DNA of 64,000 bases from Xylocopa sonorina (taxonomy: Eukaryota > Arthropoda > Insecta > Hymenoptera > Apidae), in the NCBI RefSeq assembly GCF_050948175.1, contig NW_027490126.1, forward strand, positions 744,001 through 808,000. The letters run 5' to 3'. This document shows, in pieces, positions 1-12,811 of the stretch. The position numbers and the translations under genes were made by a program. The notes below the pieces were generated by a model, which was not told where the DNA came from, searched no databases, and was given only the letters and a program-made list of their open reading frames with translations. Numbering within the stretch: position 1 is the stretch's first letter; every line of letters begins with the position of its first letter.

Positions 1-148
1 ATTTCTATGTTTCATGGTAAGGTAAAATATGATTTGCGAAGTGTCATGTATTCCTCGGCTACACTTCAAATGAATGTAAATGCGACACTTCCTTGCTAGG
101 AAATAGCGTCTGCAGATGTCTACGTATCGTAGCAATAGAGTTCTAATG

Positions 149-158
149 CTTTTTAAAC
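149..158 (+). other. Monomer with 1-bp deletion (173 bp)
   Basis: CTTTTTAAACGCG replaces the usual CTTCTTAAAACGCG. The first ATTTCTATG (position 1) and the next (174) are 173 bp apart, so one base was lost from the short A/T run next to the 10-bp palindrome. Confidence 0.8.
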
Positions 159-3100
159 GCGATATCGCATCTCATTTCTATGTTTCATGGTAAGATATAA
201 TATGATTTGCGAAGTGTTATGCATTCCTCGTCTACGATTCAAATGAATGTAAATGCGACACTTCCTTGCAAGGAAATAGCGTTTGCAGATGTCTACGTAT
301 CGTAGCAATAGAGTTCTTATGACTCTTAAAACGCGATATCGCATCTCATTTCTATGTTTCATGGTAAGGTAAGATATGATTTGCGAAGTATCATGTATTC
401 CTCGTCTACGATTCAAATGAATGTACATGCGACACTTCCTTGCAAGGAAATAGCGTCTGCAGATGTCTAGGTATCGCAGCAATAGTGTTCTAATGCTTCT
501 TAAAACGCGATATCGCATCTCATTTCTATGTTTCATGACAAGATATAATGTGATTTGCGAAGTATCATGTATTCCTCGTCTACGATTCAAATGAATGTAA
601 ATGCGACACTTCCTTGCAAGGAAATAGCGTCTGCAGATGTCTAGGTATCGTAGCAATAGAGTTCTAATGCTTCTTAAAAGGCGATATCGCATCTCATTTC
701 TATGTTTCATGATAAGATATAATATGATTTGCGATGTGTTATACATTCCTCGTCTACGATTCAAATGAATGTAAATGCGACACTTCTTTGCAAGGAAATA
801 GCGTTTGCAGATGTCTACGTATCGTAGCAATAAAGTTCTTATGATTCTTAAAACGCGAGATCGCATCTCATTTCTATGTTTCATGGTAAGATAAAATATG
901 ATTTGCGAAGTGTCATGTATTCCTCGTCTACACTTCAAATGAATGTAAATGCGACACTTCCTTGCTAGGAAATAGCGTCTGCAGATGTCTGCGTATCGTA
1001 GCAATAGAGTTCTTATGATTCTTAAATCGCGATATCGCATCTCAATTCTATGTTTCATGGTAAGATAAAATATGATTTGCGAAGTGTCATGTATGCCTCG
1101 TCTACGCTTCAAATGAATGTAAATGCGACACTTCCTTGCTAGGAAATAGCGTCTGCAGATGTCTGCGTATCGTAGCAATAGAGTTCTTATGATTCTTAAA
1201 TCGCGATATCGCATCTCAATTCTATGTTTCATGGTAAGATAAAATATGATTTGCGAAGTGTCATGTATGCCTCGTCTACGCTTCAAATGAATGTAAATGC
1301 GACACTTCCTTGCTAGGAAATAGCGTCTGCAGATGTCTACGCATCGTAGCAATAGAGTTCTAATGCTCTTTAAAACGCGATATCGCATCTCATTTCTATG
1401 TTTCATGGTAAGATATAATATGATTTGCGAAGTGTTATGCATTCCTCGTCTACGATTCAAATGAATGTAAATGCGACACTTCCTTGCAAGGAAATAGCGT
1501 TTGCAGATGTCTACGTATCGTAGCAATAGAGTTCTTATGATTCTTAAAACGCGATATCGCATCTCATTTCTATGCTTCATGGTAAGATAAAATATGATTT
1601 GCGAAGTGTCATGTATTCCTCGTGTACACTTCAAATGGATGTGAATGCGACACATCCTCGCTAGGATATAGCGTTTGCAGATGTCTAAGTATCATAGCAA
1701 TAGAGTTCTAATGCTTCTTAAAACGCGATATCGCATCTCATTTCTATGTATCACGGTAAGATATAATATGATTTGCGAAGTGTCATGTATTCCTCGTCTA
1801 CACTTCAAATGAATGTGAATGCGACACTTCCCTGCTAGGAAATAGCGTCTGCAGATGTCTACGTATCGTAGCAATAGATTTCTAATGCTTCTTAAAACGC
1901 GATATCGCATCTCATTTCTATGTTTCATGTTAAGATATAATATGATTTGCGAAGTATCATGTATTCCTCGTCTACACTTCAAATGAATGTAAATGCGACA
2001 CTTCCTTGCTAGGAAATAGCGTCTGCAGATGTCTAGGTATCGCAGCAATAGAGATCTAATGCTTCTTAAAACGCGATATCGCATCTCATTCCTATGTTTC
2101 ATTGTAAGATATAATATGATTTGCGAAGTGTTATGTATTCCTCGTCTACACTTCAAATGCGTGTAAATTCGACACTTCCTTGTAAGGAAATAGCGTTTGC
2201 AGATGTCTACGTATCGTAGCAATAGAGTTCTTATGATTCTTAAAACGCGATATCGCATCTCATTTCTATGTTTCATGGTAAGATATAATATGATTTGCGA
2301 AGTGTCATGTATTCCTCGTCTACACTTCAAATGAATGTAAATGCGACACTTCCTTGCAAGGAAATAGCGTCTGCAGATGTCTAGGTATCGTAGCAATAGA
2401 GTTGTAATGCTTCTTAAAACGCGATATCGCATCTCATTTCTATGTATCACGGTAAGATACAATATGATTTGCGAAGTGTCATGTATTCCTCGTGTACACT
2501 TCAAATGGATGTGAATGCGACACTTCCTTGCTAGGAAATAGCGTTTGCAGATGTCTACGTATCGTAGCAATAGATTTCTAATGCTTCTTAAAACGCGATA
2601 TCGCATCTCATTTCTATGTTTCATGGTAAGAAATAATATGATTTGCGAAGTGTCATGTATTCCTCGTCTACACTTCAAATGAATGTAAATGCGACACTTC
2701 CTTGCAAGGAAATAGCGTCTGCAGATGTCTAGGAATCGTAGCAATAGAGTTCTAATGCTTCTTAAAACGCGATATTGCATCTCATTTCTATGTATCACGG
2801 TAAGATATAATATGATTTGCGAATTGTCATGTATTCCTCGTCTACACTTCAAATGAATGTGAATGCGACACTTCCTCGCTAGGAAATAGCGTTTGCAGAT
2901 GTCTACGTATCATAGCAATAGAGTTCTAATGCTTCTTAAAACGCGATATCGCATCTCATTTCTATTTTTCATGGTAAGATATAATATGATTTGCGAAGTG
3001 TTATGTATTCCTCGTCTACACTTCAAATGAATGTAAATGCGACACTTCCTTGCAAGGAAATGGCGTTTGCAGATGTCTGCGTATCGTAGCAATAGAGTTC

Positions 3101-3717
3101 TTATGATTCTTAAAACGCGATATCGCATCTCATTTCTATGTTTCATGGTAAGATGAAATATGATTTGCGAAGTGTCATGTATTCCTCGTCTACACTTCAA
3201 ATGAATGTAAATGCGACACTTCCTTGCTAGGAAATAGCGTCTGCAGATGTCTACGTATCGTAGCAATAGAGTTCTAATGCTCTTTAAAACGCGATATCGC
3301 ATCTCATTTCTATGTTTCATGGTAAGGTAAAATATGATTTGCGAAGTGTCATGTATTCCTCGTCTACACTTCAAATGAATGTAAATGCGACACTTCCTTG
3401 CTAGGAAATAGCGTCTGCAGATGTCTACGTATCGTAGCAATAGAGTTCTAATGCTTTTTAAAACGCGATATCGCATCTCATTTCTATGTTTCATGGTAAG
3501 ATATAATATGATTTGCGAAGTGTTATGCATTCCTCGTCTATGATTCAAATGAATGTAAATGCGACACTTCCTTGCAAAGAAATAGCGTTTGCAGATGTCT
3601 ACGTATCATAGCAATAGGGTTCTAATGCTTCTTAAAACGCGATATCGCATCTCATTTCTATTTTTCATGGTAAGATATAATATGATTTGCGAAGTGTTAT
3701 GTATTCCTCGTCTACAC

Positions 3718-5820
3718 TTCAAATGAATGTAATTGCGACACTTCCTTGCAAGGAAATGGCGTTTGCAGATGTCTGCGTATCGTAGCAATAGAGTTCTTAT
3801 GATTCTTAAATCGCGATATTGCATCTCATTTCTATGTTTCATGGTAAGATATAATATGATTTGCGAAGTGTTATGTATTCCTCGCCTACACTTCAAATGA
3901 TTGTGAATGCGACACATCCTCGCTAGGAAATAGCGTATGCAGATGTCTACGTATCGTAGCAATAGATTTCCAATGCTACTTAAAACGCGATATCGCATCT
4001 CATTTCTATGTTTCATGGTAAGATATAATATTCATTGCGAAGTGTTATGCATTCCTCGTCTACGATTCAAATGAATGTAAATGCGACACTCCCTTGCAAG
4101 GAAATAGCGTTTGCAGATGTCTACGTATCGTAGCAATAGAATTCTTATGATTCTTAAAACGCGATATCGCATCTCATTTCTATGTATCACGGTAAGATAT
4201 AATATGATTTGCGAAGTGTCATGTATTCCTCGTCTACACATCAAATGAATGTGAATGCGACACTTCCTCGCTAGGTAATAGCGTTTGCAGATGTCTACGT
4301 ATCGTAGCAATAGATTTCTAATGCTTCTTAAATCGCGATATCGCATCTCATTTCTATGTTTCATGGTAAGATATAATATACATTGCGAAGTGTTATGCAT
4401 TCCTCGTCTACGATTCAAATGAATGTAAATGCGACACTAGCTTGCAAGGAAATAGCGTTTGCAGATGTCTACGTATCGTAGCAATAGAGTTCTTATGATC
4501 CTTAAATCGCGATATTGCATCTCATTTCTATGTTTCATGGTAAGATATAATATGATTTGCGAAGTGTTATGTATTCCTCGTCTACACTTCAAATGAATGT
4601 GAATGCGACACATCCTCGCTAGGAAATAGCGTTTGCAGATGTCTACGTATCGTAGCAATACATTTCTAATGCTACTTAAAACGCGATATCGCATCTCATT
4701 TCTATGTTTCATGGTAAGATATAATATTCATTGCGAAGTGTTATGCATTCCTCGTCTACGATTCAAATGAATGTAATTGCGACACTTCCTTGCAAGGAAA
4801 TGGCGTTTGCAGATGTCTGCGTATCGTAGCAATAGAGTTCTTATGATTCTTAAATCGCGATATTGCATCTCATTTCTATGTTTCATGGTAAGATATAATA
4901 TGATTTGCGAAGTGTTATGTATTCCTCGCCTACACTTCAAATGATTGTGAATGCGACACATCCTCGCTAGGAAATAGCGTATGCAGATGTCTACGTATCG
5001 TAGCAATAGATTTCCAATGCTACTTAAAACGCGATATCGCATCTCATTTCTATGTTTCATGGTAAGATATAATATTCATTGCGAAGTGTTATGCATTCCT
5101 CGTCTACGATTCAAATGAATGTAAATGCGACACTCCCTTGCAAGGAAATAGCGTTTGCAGATGTCTACGTATCGTAGCAATAGAATTCTTATGATTCTTA
5201 AAACGCGATATCGCATCTCATTTCTATGTATCACGGTAAGATATAATATGATTTGCGAAGTGTCATGTATTCCTCGTCTACACATCAAATGAATGTGAAT
5301 GCGACACTTCCTCGCTAGGTAATAGCGTTTGCAGATGTCTACGTATCGTAGCAATAGATTTCTAATGCTTCTTAAATCGCGATATCGCATCTCATTTCTA
5401 TGTTTCATGGTAAGATATAATATACATTGCGAAGTGTTATGCATTCCTCGTCTACGATTCAAATGAATGTAAATGCGACACTAGCTTGCAAGGAAATAGC
5501 GTTTGCAGATGTCTACGTATCGTAGCAATAGAGTTCTTATGATCCTTAAATCGCGATATTGCATCTCATTTCTATGTTTCATGGTAAGATATAATATGAT
5601 TTGCGAAGTGTTATGTATTCCTCGTCTACACTTCAAATGAATGTGAATGCGACACATCCTCGCTAGGAAATAGCGTTTGCAGATGTCTACGTATCGTAGC
5701 AATACATTTCTAATGCTACTTAAAACGCGATATCGCATCTCATTTCTATGTTTCATGGTAAGATATAATATTCATTGCGAAGTGTTATGCATTCCTCGTC
5801 TACGATTCAAATGAATGTAA
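3718..5820. repeat. Tandem duplication of a 6-monomer (1,044-bp) unit
   Basis: 3,718-4,776 and 4,762-5,820 match at an offset of exactly 1,044 bp. I found no difference between them, including the private variants GACACTAGCTTGC, CATCAAATGAATGTGAATG and AATACATTTCTAATG. Outside these bounds the match stops at once: 3717 c against 4761 a on the left, 4777 t against 5821 a on the right. The 15-bp overlap is the junction homology expected of a simple tandem duplication. The related segment at about 10.7-12.1 kb carries this 6-monomer block only once. Confidence 0.9.
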
Positions 5821-8800
5821 ATGCGACACTAGCTTGCAAGGAAATAGCGTTTGCAGATGTCTACGTATCGTAGCAATAGAGTTCAAATGCTTCTTAAAAC
5901 GAGATATAGCATCTCATATCTATGTTTCATGATAAGATATAATATTCATTGCGAAGTGATATACATTCCTCGTCTACGATTCAAATGAATGTAAATGCGA
6001 CACTTCCTTGCTAGGAAATAGCGTCTGCAGATGTCTACGTATCGTAGCAATAGATTTCTAATGCTTCTTAAAACGCGATATCGCATCTCATTTCTATGTT
6101 TCATGGTAAGATATAATATGATTTGCGAAGTGTCATGTATTCCTCGTCTACACTTCAAATGAATGTACATGCGACACATCCTTGCTAGGAAATAGCGTCT
6201 GCAGATGTCTACGTATCGTAGGAATAGAGTTCTAATGCTTTTTAGAACGCGATATCGCATCTCATTTCTATGTTTCATGGTAAGATATAATATGATTTGC
6301 GAAGTGTTATGCATTCCTCGTCTACGATTCAAATGAATGTAAATGCGACACTTCCTTGCAAGGAAATAGCGTTTGCAGATTACTACGTATCATAGCAATA
6401 GATTTCTAATGCTTCTTAAAACGCGAAATCGCATCGCATTTCTATTTTTCGTGGTAAGATATAATATAATTTGCGAAGTGTTATGTATTCCTCGTCTACA
6501 CTTCAAATGAATGTGAATGCGACACTTCCTCGCTAGGAAATAGCGTTTGCAGATGTCTACGTATCGTAGCAATAGATTTCTAATGCTACTTAAAACGCGA
6601 TATCGCATCTCATTTCTATGTTTCATGGTAAGATATAATATTCATTGCGAAGTGTTATGCATTCCTCGTCTACGATTCAAATGAATGTAAATGCGACACT
6701 TCTTTGCAAGGAAATAGCGTCTGCAGTAGTCTACGTATCGTAGCAATAGAGTTCTTATGATTCTTAAAACGCGATATCGCATCTCATTTCTATGTTTCAT
6801 GGTAAGATATAATATGATTTGCGAAGTGTTATGCATTCCTCGTCTATGATTCAAATGAATGTAAATGCGACACTTCCTTGCTAGGAAATAGCGTCTGCAG
6901 ATGTCTACGTACCGTAGCAATAGAGTTCTAATGCTTTTTAGAACGCGATATCGCATCTCATTTCTATGGTTCATGGTAAGATAAAATATGATTTGCGAAG
7001 TGTCATGTATTCCTCGTCTATACTTCAAATGAATGTAAATGCGACACTTCCTTGCTAGGAAATAGCGTCTGCAGATGTCTACGTATCGTAGCAATAGAGT
7101 TCCAATGCTTTTTAAAACGCGATTTCGCAACTCATTTCTATGTTTCATGGTAAGATATAATATGATTTGCGAAGTATCATGTATTCTTCGTCTACGATTC
7201 AAATGAATGTAAATGCGACACTTCCTTGCTAGGAAATAGCGTCTGCAGATGTCTACGTATCGTAGCAATAGAGTTCCAATGCTTTTTAGAACGCGATATC
7301 GCATCTCATTTCTATGTTTCATGGTAAGATATAATATGATTTGCGAAGTGTTATGCATTCCTCGTCTACGATTCAAATGAATGTAAATGCGACACTTCCT
7401 TGCAAAGAAATAGCGTTTGCAGATGTCTACGTATCATAGCAATAGGGTTCTAATGCTTCTTAAAACGCGATATCGCATCTCATTTCTATTTTTCATGGTA
7501 AGATATAATATGATTTGCGAAGTGTTATGTATTCCTCGTCTACACTTCAAATGAATGTAAATGCGACACTTCCTTGCAAGGAAATGGCGTTTGCAGATGT
7601 CTGCGTATCGTAGCAATAGAGTTCTTATGATTCTTAAAACGCGATATCGCATCTCATTTCTATGTTTCATGGTAAGATGAAATATGATTTGCGAAGTGTC
7701 ATGTATTCCTCGTCTACACTTCAAATGAATGTAAATGCGACACTTCCTTGCTAGGAAATAGCGTCTGCAGATGTCTACGTATCGTAGCAATAGAGTTCTA
7801 ATGCTCTTTAAAACGCGATATCGCATCTCATTTCTATGTTTCATGGTAAGGTAAAATATGATTTGCGAAGTGTCATGTATTCCTCGTCTACACTTCAAAT
7901 GAATGTAAATGCGACACTTCCTTGCTAGGAAATAGCGTCTGCAGATGTATACGTATCGTAGCAATAGAGTTCTAATGCTTTTTAAAACGCGATATCGCAT
8001 CTCATTTCTATGTTTCATGGTAAGATATAATATGATTTGCGAAGTGTCATGTATTCCTCGTCTACACTTCAAATGAATGTAAATGCGACACTTCCTTGCT
8101 AGGAAATAGCGTCTGCAGATGTCTACGTATCGTAGCATTAGAGTTCTAATGCTTTTTAAAACGCGATATCGCATCTCATTTCTATGTTTCATGGTAAGAT
8201 ATAATATGATTTGCGAAGTGTTATGTATTCCTCGTCTACATTTCAAATGAATGTAAATGCGACACTTCCTTGCAAGGAAATGGCGTTTGCAGATGTCTGC
8301 GTATCGTAGCAATAGAGTTCTTATGATTCTTAAAACGCGATATCGCATCTCATTTCTATGTTTCATGGTAAGATGAAATATGATTTGCGAAGTGTCATGT
8401 ATTCCTCGTCTACACTTCAAATGAATGTAAATGCGACACTTCCTTGCTAGGAAATAGCGTCTGCAGATGTCTACGTATCGTAGCAATAGAGTTCTAATGC
8501 TCTTTAAAACGCGATATCGCATCTCATTTCTATGTTTCATGGTAAGGTAAAATATGATTTGCGAAGTGTCATGTATTCCTCGTCTACACTTCAAATGAAT
8601 GTAAATGCGACACTTCCTTGCTAGGAAATAGCGTCTGCAGATGTCTACGTATCGTAGCAATAGAGTTCTAATGCTTTTTAAAACGCGATATCGCATCTCA
8701 TTTCTATGTTTCATGGTAAGATATAATATGATTTGCGAAGTGTTATGCATTCCTCGTCTATGATTCAAATGAATGTAAATGCGACACTTCTTTGCAAGGA

Positions 8801-10699
8801 AATAGCGTCTGCAGTAGTCTACGTATCGTAGCAATAGAGTCCTTATGATTCTTAAAACGCGATATCGCATCTCATTTCTATGTTTCATGGTAAGATAAAA
8901 TATGATTTGCGAAGTGTCATGTATTCCTCGTCTATACTTCAAATGAATGTAAATGCGACACTTCCTTGCTAGGAAATAGCGTCTGCAGATGTCTACGTAT
9001 CGTAGCAATAGAGTTCCAATGCTTTTTAAAACGCGATATCGCAACTCATTTCTATGTTTCATGGTAAGATATAATATGATTTGCGAAGTATCATGTATTC
9101 TTCGTCTACGATTCAAATGAATGTAAATGCGACACTTCCTTGCAAGGAAATAGCGTCTGCAGATGTCTAGGTATCGTAGCAATAGAGTTCTAATGCTTCT
9201 TAAAACGCGATATCGCATCTCATTTCTATGTTTCATGATAAGATATAATATGATTTGCGAAGTGTTATACATTCCTCGTCTACGATACAAATGAATGTAA
9301 ATGCGACACTTCTTTGCAAGGAAATAGCGTTTGCAGATGTCTACGTATCGTAGCAATAAAGTTCTTATGATTCTTAAAACGCGAGATCGCATCTCATTTC
9401 TATGTTTCATGGTAAGATAAAATATGATTTGCGAAGTGTCATGTATTCCTCGTCTACACTTCAATTGAATGTAAATGCGACACTTCCTTGCTAGGAAATA
9501 GCGTCTGCAGATGTCTGCGTATCGTAGCAACAGAGTTCTTATGATTCTTAAATCGCGATATTGCATCTCATTTCTGTGTTTCATGGTAAGATATAATATG
9601 ATTTGCGAAGTGTTATGTATTCCTCGTCTACTATTCAAATGAATGTAAATGCGACACTCCCTCGCAAGGAAATAGCGTTTGCAGATGTCTACGAATCGTA
9701 GCAATAGAGTTCTTATGATTCTTAAAACGCGATATCGCATCTCATTTCTATGTTTCATGGTAAGACGAAATATGATTTGCGAAGTGTCATGTATTCCTCG
9801 TCTACACTTCAAATGAATGTAAATGCGACACTTCCTTGCTAGAAAATAGCGTCTGCAGATGTCTACGTATCGTAGCAATAGAGTTCTAATGCTCTTTAAA
9901 ACGCGATATCGCATCTCATTTCTATGTTTCATGGTAAGGTAAAATATGATTTGCGAAGTGTCATGTATTCCTCGTCTACACTTCAAATGAATGTAAATGC
10001 GACACTTCCTTGCTAGGAAATAGCGTCTGCAGATGTCTACGTATCGTAGCAATAGAGTTCTAATGCTTTTTAAAACGCGATATCGCATTTCATTTCTATG
10101 TTTCATGGTAAGATATAATATGATTTGCGAAGTGTTATGCATTCCTCGTCTATGATTCAAATGAATGTAAATGCGACACTTCTTTGCAAGGAAATAGCGT
10201 CTGCAGTAGTCTACGTATCGTAGCAATAGAGTTCTTATGATTCTTAAAACGCGATATCGCATCTCATTTCTATGTTTCATGGTAAGATATAATATGATTT
10301 GCGAAGTGTTATGCATTCCTCGTCTATGATTCAAATGAATGTAAATGCGACACTTCCTTGCTAGGAAATAGCGTCTGCAGATGTCTACGTACCGTAGCAA
10401 TAGAGTTCTAATGCTTTTTAGAACGCGATATCGCATCTCATTTCTATGGTTCATGGTAAGATAAAATATGATTTGCGAAGTGTCATGTATTCCTCGTCTA
10501 TACTTCAAATGAATGTAAATGCGACACTTCCTTGCTAGGAAATAGCGTCTGCAGATGTCTACGTATCGTAGCAATAGAGTTCCAATGCTTTTTAGAACGC
10601 GATATCGCATCTCATTTCTATGTTTCATGGTAAGATATAATATGATTTGCGAAGTGTTATGCATTCCTCGTCTACGATTCAAATGAATGTAAATGCGAC

Positions 10700-12110
10700 A
10701 CTTCCTTGCAAAGAAATAGCGTTTGCAGATGTCTACGTATCATAGCAATAGGGTTCTAATGCTTCTTAAAACGCGATATCGCATCTCATTTCTATTTTTC
10801 ATGGTAAGATATAATATGATTTGCGAAGTGTTATGTATTCCTCGTCTACACTTCAAATGAATGTAATTGCGACACTTCCTTGCAAGGAAATGGCGTTTGC
10901 AGATGTCTGCGTATCGTAGCAATAGAGTTCTTATGATTCTTAAATCGCGATATTGCATCTCATTTCTATGTTTCATGGTAAGATATAATATGATTTGCGA
11001 AGTGTTATGTATTCCTCGCCTACACTTCAAATGATTGTGAATGCGACACATCCTCGCTAGGAAATAGCGTATGCAGATGTCTACGTATCGTAGCAATAGA
11101 TTTCCAATGCTACTTAAAACGCGATATCGCATCTCATTTCTATGTTTCATGGTAAGATATAATATTCATTGCGAAGTGTTATGCATTCCTCGTCTACGAT
11201 TCAAATGAATGTAAATGCGACACTCCCTTGCAAGGAAATAGCGTTTGCAGATGTCTACGTATCGTAGCAATAGAATTCTTATGATTCTTAAAACGCGATA
11301 TCGCATCTCATTTCTATGTATCACGGTAAGATATAATATGATTTGCGAAGTGTCATGTATTCCTCGTCTACACATCAAATGAATGCGAATGCGACACTTC
11401 CTCGCTAGGTAATAGCGTTTGCAGATGTCTACGTATCGTAGCAATAGATTTCTAATGCTTCTTAAAACGCGATATCGCATCTCATTTCTATGTTTCATGG
11501 TAAGATATAATATACATTGCGAAGTGTTATGCATTCCTCGTCTACGATTCAAATGAATGTAAATGCGACACTAGCTTGCAAGGAAATAGCGTTTGCAGAT
11601 GTCTACGTATCGTAGCAATAGAGTTCTTATGATCCTTAAGTCGCGATATTGCATCTCATTTCTATGTTTCATGGTAAGATATAATATGATTTGCGAAGTG
11701 TTGTGTATTCCTCGTCTACACTTCAAATGAATGTGAATGCGACACATCCTCGCTAGGAAATAGCGTTTGCAGATGTCTACGTATCGTAGCAATACATTTC
11801 TAATGCTACTTAAAACGCGATATCGCATCTCATTTCTATGTTTCATGGTAAGATATAATATTCATTGCGAAGTGTTATGCATTCCTCGTCTACGATTCAA
11901 ATGAATGTAAATGCGACACTAGCTTGCAAGGAAATAGCGTTTGCAGATGTCTACGTATCGTAGCAATAGAGTTCAAATGCTTCTTAAAACGAGATATAGC
12001 ATCTCATATCTATGTTTCATGATAAGATATAATATTCATTGCGAAGTGATATACATTCCTCGTCTACGATTCAAATGAATGTAAATGCGACACTTCCTTG
12101 CTAGGAAATA
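10700..12110. repeat. Single-copy relative of the 3.6-6.0 kb block
   Basis: The left part matches 3.6-4.77 kb at an offset of 7,134 bp (41 monomers). The right part matches 5.8-6.0 kb at 6,090 bp (35 monomers). The step between the two offsets is exactly 1,044 bp, the unit duplicated at 3,718-5,820. A few substitutions separate the copies, such as AAAACGCGAT here against AAATCGCGAT near 4,330. The simplest reading is that the large copy came first and the 6-monomer duplication later, on one side only; loss of one unit here is the alternative. Confidence 0.8.
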
Positions 12111-12811
12111 GCGTCTGCATATGTCTACGTATCGTAGCAATAGAATTCTTATGATTCTTAAAACGCGATATCGCATCTCATTTCCATGTATCACGGTAAG
12201 ATATAATATGATTTGCGAAGTGTCATGTATTCCTCGTCTACACTTCAAATGAATGTGAATGCGACACTTCCTCGCTAGGAAATAGCGTTTGCAGGTGTCT
12301 ACGTATCGTAGCAATAGATTTCTAATGCTTCTTAAAACGCGATATCGCATCTCATTTCTATGTTTCATGGTAAGATATAATATGATTTGCGAAGTGTCAT
12401 GTATTCCTCGTCTACACTTCAAATGAATGTACATGCGACACTTCCTTGCTAGGAAATAGCGTCTGCAGATGTCTACGTATCGTAGGAATAGAGTTCTAAT
12501 GCTTTTTAGAACGCGATATCGCATCTCATTTCTATGTTTCATGGTAAGATATAATATGATTTGCGAAGTGTTATGCATTCCTCGTCTACGATTCAAATGA
12601 ATGTAAATGCGACACTTCCTTGCAAGGAAATAGCGTTTGCAGATTACTACGTATCATAGCAATAGATTTCTAATGCTTCTTAAAACGCGAAATCGCATCG
12701 CATTTCTATTTTTCGTGGTAAGATATAATATAATTTGCGAAGTGTTATGTATTCCTCGTCTACACTTCAAATGAATGTGAATGCGACACTTCCTCGCTAG
12801 GAAATAGCGTT

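Larger units (their letters stand above)
1..12811. repeat. Array zone 1: mosaic of older higher-order repeats
   Basis: About 74 monomers. Typical variants are CTACGATTCAAATG instead of CTACACTTCAAATG, CCTTGCTAGG beside CCTTGCAAGG, GTCTGCAG beside GTTTGCAG, and TATTCATTGCG instead of TATGATTTGCG. Related segments recur at whole-monomer offsets: about 2,930-3,520 resembles 7,450-8,044 (26 monomers); the AGATGAAATA marker recurs at 3151, 7675, 8371 and, as AGACGAAA, 9763 (26, 4 and 8 monomers apart); CTGCAGTAGT recurs at 6721, 8809 and 10201 (12 and 8 apart); TGCAAAGAAA recurs at 3573, 7401 and 10707 (22 and 19 apart). The offsets are all multiples of 174 but differ from one another, so several rounds of unequal exchange are superimposed. 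Confidence 0.85.

Noticed and set aside
7434..10682. 1,082-codon minus-strand open frame, and all similar 60-943-codon frames across the window
   Set aside because: They are translations of the satellite itself, open because 174 is divisible by three. The frame is broken many times by variants that were nevertheless amplified, and the 58-residue basic repeat matches no protein family I recognise.
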